Source of the DNA: an uncultured Gemmatimonadota bacterium
Lineage (GTDB): Bacteria > Gemmatimonadota > Gemmatimonadetes > Gemmatimonadales > GWC2-71-9
Assembly: GCA_946479805.1 (NCBI GenBank)
Contig: CAMLHP010000013.1
Location: 1-27,002, forward strand
Length of the DNA: 27,002 nucleotides
Reading direction: 5' to 3'
Shown here: positions 23,187 through 27,002 of the stretch, one piece after another
How positions within the stretch are numbered: position 1 is the first letter of the stretch
How the letters are laid out: every line of letters begins with the position of its first letter
The notes under the pieces: generated by a model
Databases searched by the model: none
What the model was told of the DNA's origin: nothing
The model's input: the letters and a program-made list of their open reading frames with translations, nothing else
Position numbers and translations under genes: made by a program

Positions 23187-25586
23187 ATGAGCGAGCTCTT
23201 TACCCTTTCCGACATCTACGAGCCGTCCGCGGTCGAATCCAAGTGGCAGCAGAGGTGGGCCGAACGGCACACCAACGAACCCGACCTGGACCGCGCCGAG
23301 CGGCCCTTTTTCAATCTGATGATGTTCCCATACCCCTCGGCCGAGGGATTGCATGTGGGGAACATGTTCGCGTTCACAGGGGCCGACGTGTTCGGCCGGT
23401 TCAAGCGGCTGCAGGGGTACGACGTGTTCGAGCCGATCGGCTACGATGCGTTTGGCATCCACAGCGAGAACTTCGCGCTCAAGGTCGGCACCCACCCCAA
23501 CGAGCTCATCCCGCGCAACATCGAGAATTTCCGTCGCCAGCTGGTGCGGATCGGCGGGATGTTCGACTGGCGCCACGAGCTGTCCACCACCGACCAGGCG
23601 TACTACAAGTGGACTCAGTGGCTGTTTCTGCAGCTGTACAAGGCGGGCAAGGCCTACAAGAAGTCGGCGCCGGTCAACTGGTGCCCCAAGGACAAAACCG
23701 TCCTCGCCAACGAGCAGGTGATCGGCGGGCGGTGCGAGCGGTGCGACACGCCGGTGGAGCAGAGGGTGCTGGAGCAGTGGTTCTTCCGGATCAGCGAGTA
23801 CGCCGACAAGCTGCTGGCCAACCTGGACGACCATGACAAGATGGACTGGTCCGACACCACGGTCACGGCGCAGCGCAACTGGATCGGCCGCTCCGATGGC
23901 GCCGAGATCGAGTTTCCCGTCGGAAACGCAGGGAAGCTCAGGGTGTTCACCACCCGTCCCGACACGCTGTTCGGGGCTACCTTCATGGTCCTGGCGCCGG
24001 AGCACCCCATGGTGCCCGACCTCACCACCGCGTCCCAGCGCGAGTCGGTTAGCGAGTACCGAAGCGCGGTAGCGTCGCGTGACCTGGTCTCGCGCAAGGT
24101 GGGTGACCGCGAGAAGACCGGCGTGTTCACCGGGAGCTTCGCAAGGAATCCGGTGACCGGCCGGATGATCCCGGTCTGGATCGCGGACTACGTGCTGATG
24201 GAGTACGGCACCGGCGCGATAATGGCGGTGCCGGGGCACGACGAACGTGACCTCGAGTTTGCCCGGAAGTTCCAGCTCCCGGTGGTTGAGGTGATCACCG
24301 ATGCGGGGCTCCTCCAGGAGTCGGGTGAGTTCAGCGGTCTGCCGGTGGACGAGGGGAAGGCCGCCATTACCCGCTGGCTGGAGGCCAACGGGGCGGGGCG
24401 TGGCGTGGTCCAGTACCGCCTCCACGACTGGTGCATCTCGCGCCAGCGCTACTGGGGGCCCCCCATTCCCATCATCTACTGCGACGCATGCGGCGTGGTG
24501 CCGGTGCCCGAGGCCGACCTGCCGGTGGTGCTGCCGGAGCTGGAGGACTTCCGCCCCGACGACAGCGGGACTTCGCCGCTGGCGCGGAACTCCGACTGGT
24601 ACTTCGTGGACTGCCCCTCATGCGGAGCCAGGGCACGGCGCGAGACCGATGTCTCCGACACGTTCCTCGACTCGGCGTGGTACTACCTGCGCTATCCCAG
24701 CACCGAGTTCGACGACCGTCCCTTCGACCGGGAGCGCACCCGGCGCTGGTGCCCGGTTGCGTCGTACATCGGCGGCAATGAGCACGCGGTACTGCACCTC
24801 CTGTACTCGCGCTTCATCGCCATGGTGCTGAAGGAGCTGGGTCAGGTGGACTTCGAGGAGCCGTTCGCGCGCTTCCGGGCCCACGGCTTGATCGTGAAGG
24901 ACGGGGCCAAGATGTCCAAGTCGCGGGGCAATGTCGTCATCCCCGATGAGTACATCGCCAAGTGGGGCGCGGACACCTTCCGGATGTACCTGATGTTCCT
25001 GGGGCCATTCCAGGAAGGCGGCGACTTCCGGGACGAAGGCATCAGCGGGCCGCGGCGGTTCCTCGACAAGGTGTGGTCGCTGGTGGGAGATGCGACCCGT
25101 GGAGCAACGCTCGACGACATCCCGCGCCACCTGGAAGTGAAGTGGAACCAGACCCTCAAGAGGGCGCACGAGGCCATCGATGCGCTGCGCTACAACTCGG
25201 CGATCGCGTCGTACATGGAGCTGGTGAACGCCATGCGCGACTCCGAGAACACCGACCGGCGGCTGGTGGAGGACCTGGTGGTGATGCTGGCTCCGTTCGC
25301 GCCGCACTTCGCTGAGGAGTGCTGGGAGCGCCTGGGGCATGGCGACTCGGTGTTCGACCAGCGGTGGCCCGAGTGGGACGAGGCGCTGACGGTTGAAGAC
25401 AGCGTCGAGATCGCGGTGCAGGTCAACGGCAAGACCCGTTCGAAGGTGATTTTGCGCCGGGACAGCAGCCAGGAGGACGTGACCGCGGCCGCGCTGGCGG
25501 ACGTGGGCACCCGCAGGTACGTCGGCGACCAGGCGGTGCGGAAAGTGATTTATGTGCCGAACCGGCTGGTGAATATCGTGATCTGA
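23187..25586 (+). CDS. leuS: leucyl-tRNA synthetase
   Basis: LeuRS charges tRNA-Leu with leucine in the cytoplasm. The 799-residue protein is slightly shorter than the E. coli enzyme (860). Class I signatures are PYPSAEGLHVGN ending at residue 59 and KMSKS at 575-579. The editing domain is present: TTRPDTLFGATFMVLAPEHP and GTGAIMAVPGHDERD, which hydrolyses misacylated tRNA. DWCISRQRYWGPPIPIIYC and the Cys pairs in NWCPKD, RCERC and CPSC are typical. Two motifs are unusual: HVGN rather than HVGH or HIGH, and GYDAFGIHSEN where most bacterial LeuRS have GWDAFGLPAEN. The ATG at 23187 gives the expected short N-terminus but has only AAGG two bases upstream. Confidence 0.95.
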   Translation: MSELFTLSDIYEPSAVESKWQQRWAERHTNEPDLDRAERPFFNLMMFPYPSAEGLHVGNMFAFTGADVFGRFKRLQGYDVFEPIGYDAFGIHSENFALKVGTHPNELIPRNIENFRRQLVRIGGMFDWRHELSTTDQAYYKWTQWLFLQLYKAGKAYKKSAPVNWCPKDKTVLANEQVIGGRCERCDTPVEQRVLEQWFFRISEYADKLLANLDDHDKMDWSDTTVTAQRNWIGRSDGAEIEFPVGNAGKLRVFTTRPDTLFGATFMVLAPEHPMVPDLTTASQRESVSEYRSAVASRDLVSRKVGDREKTGVFTGSFARNPVTGRMIPVWIADYVLMEYGTGAIMAVPGHDERDLEFARKFQLPVVEVITDAGLLQESGEFSGLPVDEGKAAITRWLEANGAGRGVVQYRLHDWCISRQRYWGPPIPIIYCDACGVVPVPEADLPVVLPELEDFRPDDSGTSPLARNSDWYFVDCPSCGARARRETDVSDTFLDSAWYYLRYPSTEFDDRPFDRERTRRWCPVASYIGGNEHAVLHLLYSRFIAMVLKELGQVDFEEPFARFRAHGLIVKDGAKMSKSRGNVVIPDEYIAKWGADTFRMYLMFLGPFQEGGDFRDEGISGPRRFLDKVWSLVGDATRGATLDDIPRHLEVKWNQTLKRAHEAIDALRYNSAIASYMELVNAMRDSENTDRRLVEDLVVMLAPFAPHFAEECWERLGHGDSVFDQRWPEWDEALTVEDSVEIAVQVNGKTRSKVILRRDSSQEDVTAAALADVGTRRYVGDQAVRKVIYVPNRLVNIVI

Positions 25587-25646
25587 GATTTGAGCTACGA
25601 GCTTCGAGCTTCAAGGGGCTCACCTCGCAGCTCGCAGCTCGAAGCT
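25584..25646 (+). repeat. heptamer array starting at the leuS stop codon, with inverted second half
   Basis: Starting at the stop codon TGA (25584) come four heptamers: TGAGATT, TGAGCTA and CGAGCTT twice (to 25611). After a 14-bp spacer the opposite-orientation units CGCAGCT twice and CGAAGCT follow (25626-25646). The two halves form an inverted repeat. Confidence 0.75.
25600..25646 (+). terminator. candidate leuS terminator formed by the inverted heptamers
   Basis: AGCTTCGAGCT at 25600-25610 pairs perfectly with AGCTCGAAGCT at 25636-25646, an 11-bp stem with a 25-nt loop. It sits 14 bases after the leuS stop and before the prfC promoter-like hexamer. The long loop and absence of a T run keep confidence modest. 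Confidence 0.4.
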
Positions 25647-25652
25647 TCTGCC

Positions 25653-25658
25653 TAGATT
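25653..25658 (+). promoter_or_regulatory. prfC: candidate -10 element for prfC
   Basis: TAGATT (or the overlapping TAGCTT at 25658-25663) ends 14 (or 9) nt before the ATG at 25673. The stretch TTAGCTTTCCCGCC before prfC closely resembles TTAGATTGTCCCGCC before the MATE gene. No Shine-Dalgarno is seen, which fits a leaderless or nearly leaderless mRNA. Confidence 0.4.
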
Positions 25659-25672
25659 AGCTTTCCCGCCCC

Positions 25673-27002
25673 ATGACCAACCCCGTAGCAACCACCTCCC
25701 CTGACCAGCTCGCCGAGGCCATCGCCCGTTGCCGCACCTTTGCGATCATCAGCCACCCGGACGCGGGCAAGACCACGCTGACGGAGAAGCTGCTGCTCTA
25801 CGGCGGTGCCATCCACATGGCAGGCGCGGTCAAGGCCCGGCGGGCATCGCGCCACGCTACCAGCGACTGGATGGCGCTGGAGCAGGAGCGCGGAATCTCG
25901 GTCACGTCCAGCGTGATGCAGTTCGAGTACTCGGGCTACGACATCAACCTGCTAGATACGCCTGGCCACCAGGACTTCTCCGAGGACACCTACCGCACCC
26001 TGGTGGCGGCCGACAGCGCGGTGATGCTGCTCGACAACCGCCGGGGTGTCGAGGAGCGAACCCGCCAGCTGTTCGAGGTCTGCCGGATGAGGCGGACCCC
26101 GATCTTCACCTTCGTCAACAAGTGCGACCGGGTGGGTGCGCCGCCGCTGCAGCTGATCAGCGATGTCGAGGCAGACCTTGGCATCCGCTGCTACCCCGTG
26201 ACCTGGCCCATCTTCGACGGCCACACCTTCCTTGGCGTCTACGAGCGCGCGTCGGGGCAGGTGCGGCTGTTCGAGAAGGGCGAGGACCACGGCTCAGGCA
26301 GGGCGGCGGAAGCGGCCGGCACGCTGGATGACCGGGCTGTGGTGGCGCGCCTGGGCGAGGGCGTGGCCCGGGCGCTGCGCGAGGAGCTCGATCTGCTCGA
26401 CGCTGCGGGAGAGGAGTTCGACGCCGACGCCGTTGCCGAGGGCACCCTGACGCCGGTTTTCTTCGGCAGCGCGCTCACCAACTTCGGGGTGGAACCGTTT
26501 CTCAAGGCGTTCCTGCCATTGGCGCCGGCGCCGCTGCCTCGGGAGAGTTCGGCCGGGATCATCACTCCGGAGCATCCCGAGCTGACGGGTTTCGTGTTCA
26601 AGATCCAGGCGAACATGGACCCCAAGCACCGGGACCGGATCGCGTTCGTGCGGCTGGTGTCGGGACGATTCGTCGCCGGCATGAGTGCGCTGCACGTCCG
26701 GAGCGGGAAGCCGATCCGCCTCGCGGGGCCGCAGCAGTTCATGGCGCGGGAGCGGAAGCTGGTGGAGGAGGCGTGGCCGGGAGACGTGATCGGTCTCCAT
26801 GACCGGGGCACGCTCAGGGTGGGCGACACGATTGTCACCGGCCCGCCGCTCGAGTTCGGCAACATTCCCCGCTTCTCACCCGAACATTTCGCGCGGGTGC
26901 GGCTGGCCGACCCGATGCGCCGGAAGCAGCTCGATACAGGGCTGCGCCAGCTGAGCGAGGAAGGCGCCGCGCAGGTGTTCTACGAGGACACCAACATCGG
27001 GC
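25673..27002 (+). CDS. prfC: peptide chain release factor 3, 5' part (truncated by window edge)
   Basis: RF3 is the GTPase that removes RF1/RF2 from the ribosome after termination. The first 443 residues are present of an expected 520-540. G-domain motifs are visible: SHPDAGKTT at 27-35 (P-loop), RGISVTSSVMQF near 73-84 (switch I), DTPGHQDF at 95-102 and NKCD at 149-152. CRTFAIISHPDAGKTTLTEK and TSDWMALEQERGISVT separate RF3 from EF-G. The later domains begin with ELTGFVFKIQANMDPKHRDRIAFVR, also RF3-specific. The ATG at 25673 lies 86 bp after leuS and has its own promoter-like hexamer. The frame is open to the last base. Confidence 0.96.
   Translation, partial: MTNPVATTSPDQLAEAIARCRTFAIISHPDAGKTTLTEKLLLYGGAIHMAGAVKARRASRHATSDWMALEQERGISVTSSVMQFEYSGYDINLLDTPGHQDFSEDTYRTLVAADSAVMLLDNRRGVEERTRQLFEVCRMRRTPIFTFVNKCDRVGAPPLQLISDVEADLGIRCYPVTWPIFDGHTFLGVYERASGQVRLFEKGEDHGSGRAAEAAGTLDDRAVVARLGEGVARALREELDLLDAAGEEFDADAVAEGTLTPVFFGSALTNFGVEPFLKAFLPLAPAPLPRESSAGIITPEHPELTGFVFKIQANMDPKHRDRIAFVRLVSGRFVAGMSALHVRSGKPIRLAGPQQFMARERKLVEEAWPGDVIGLHDRGTLRVGDTIVTGPPLEFGNIPRFSPEHFARVRLADPMRRKQLDTGLRQLSEEGAAQVFYEDTNIG

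Noticed and set aside
23106..24425. Long minus-strand open frame (439 codons) opposite leuS
   Set aside because: It lies wholly antisense to a certain leuS and has no recognisable domain. High GC makes such stop-free shadows common.

Overview
The window is a densely packed, GC-rich chromosomal segment (roughly two thirds G+C by eye) from a free-living diderm bacterium. A lipoprotein L,D-transpeptidase, an O-antigen-ligase-like membrane protein and an exported trypsin-like protease indicate an outer membrane. The overall gene style suggests Gemmatimonadota or a similar deep, soil-type lineage. That placement is a judgement from protein texture, not a search result. Nineteen protein genes cover almost everything. 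No gene-free stretch exceeds about 160 bases. I see no tRNA, rRNA, insertion sequence, prophage or CRISPR array.

Left part (1-9087): a MATE efflux pump faces a one-TM proline-rich protein of unknown function, and a large inverted repeat separates the two stops. A plus-strand cluster follows: a DUF1015 protein, serA, serC and an SseA-type sulfurtransferase. It covers two steps of phosphorylated serine synthesis plus a sulfur-transfer enzyme; no serB is visible. It runs head-on into an O-antigen-ligase-like polymer gene on the minus strand. A periplasmic L,D-transpeptidase gene (9241-10890) then reads rightwards.

Centre (10859-18576): the most notable block is a six-gene minus-strand operon whose junctions are nearly all overlaps of a few bases. 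In transcription order it encodes an alpha/beta hydrolase, an 88-residue DUF4031-like protein, an isoaspartyl dipeptidase (iadA), cyanophycinase (cphB), cyanophycin synthetase (cphA) and a second Mur-ligase protein. The last looks like a cyanophycin synthetase that has lost its ATP-grasp half. Synthesis of the Asp-Arg storage polymer, its cleavage to beta-Asp-Arg and hydrolysis of the dipeptide are therefore encoded on one transcript, with two unexplained leading genes and one unexplained ligase.

Right part (18629-27002): a secreted serine protease gene, apparently with a CTG start, overlaps an FHA-domain membrane protein gene. An M48 metalloprotease and a methyl-accepting chemotaxis-type protein lie on the opposite strand. 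leuS and the 5' part of prfC (cut by the window edge) end the segment.

Two features recur across the window. Arrays of 7-bp tandem repeats fill or flank several junctions; in two cases the array starts exactly at a stop codon, and leuS is bracketed by copies of one heptamer. TAGATT/TAGTTT-like hexamers recur just upstream of most transcription-unit starts, sometimes so close to the start codon that leaderless mRNAs are likely.
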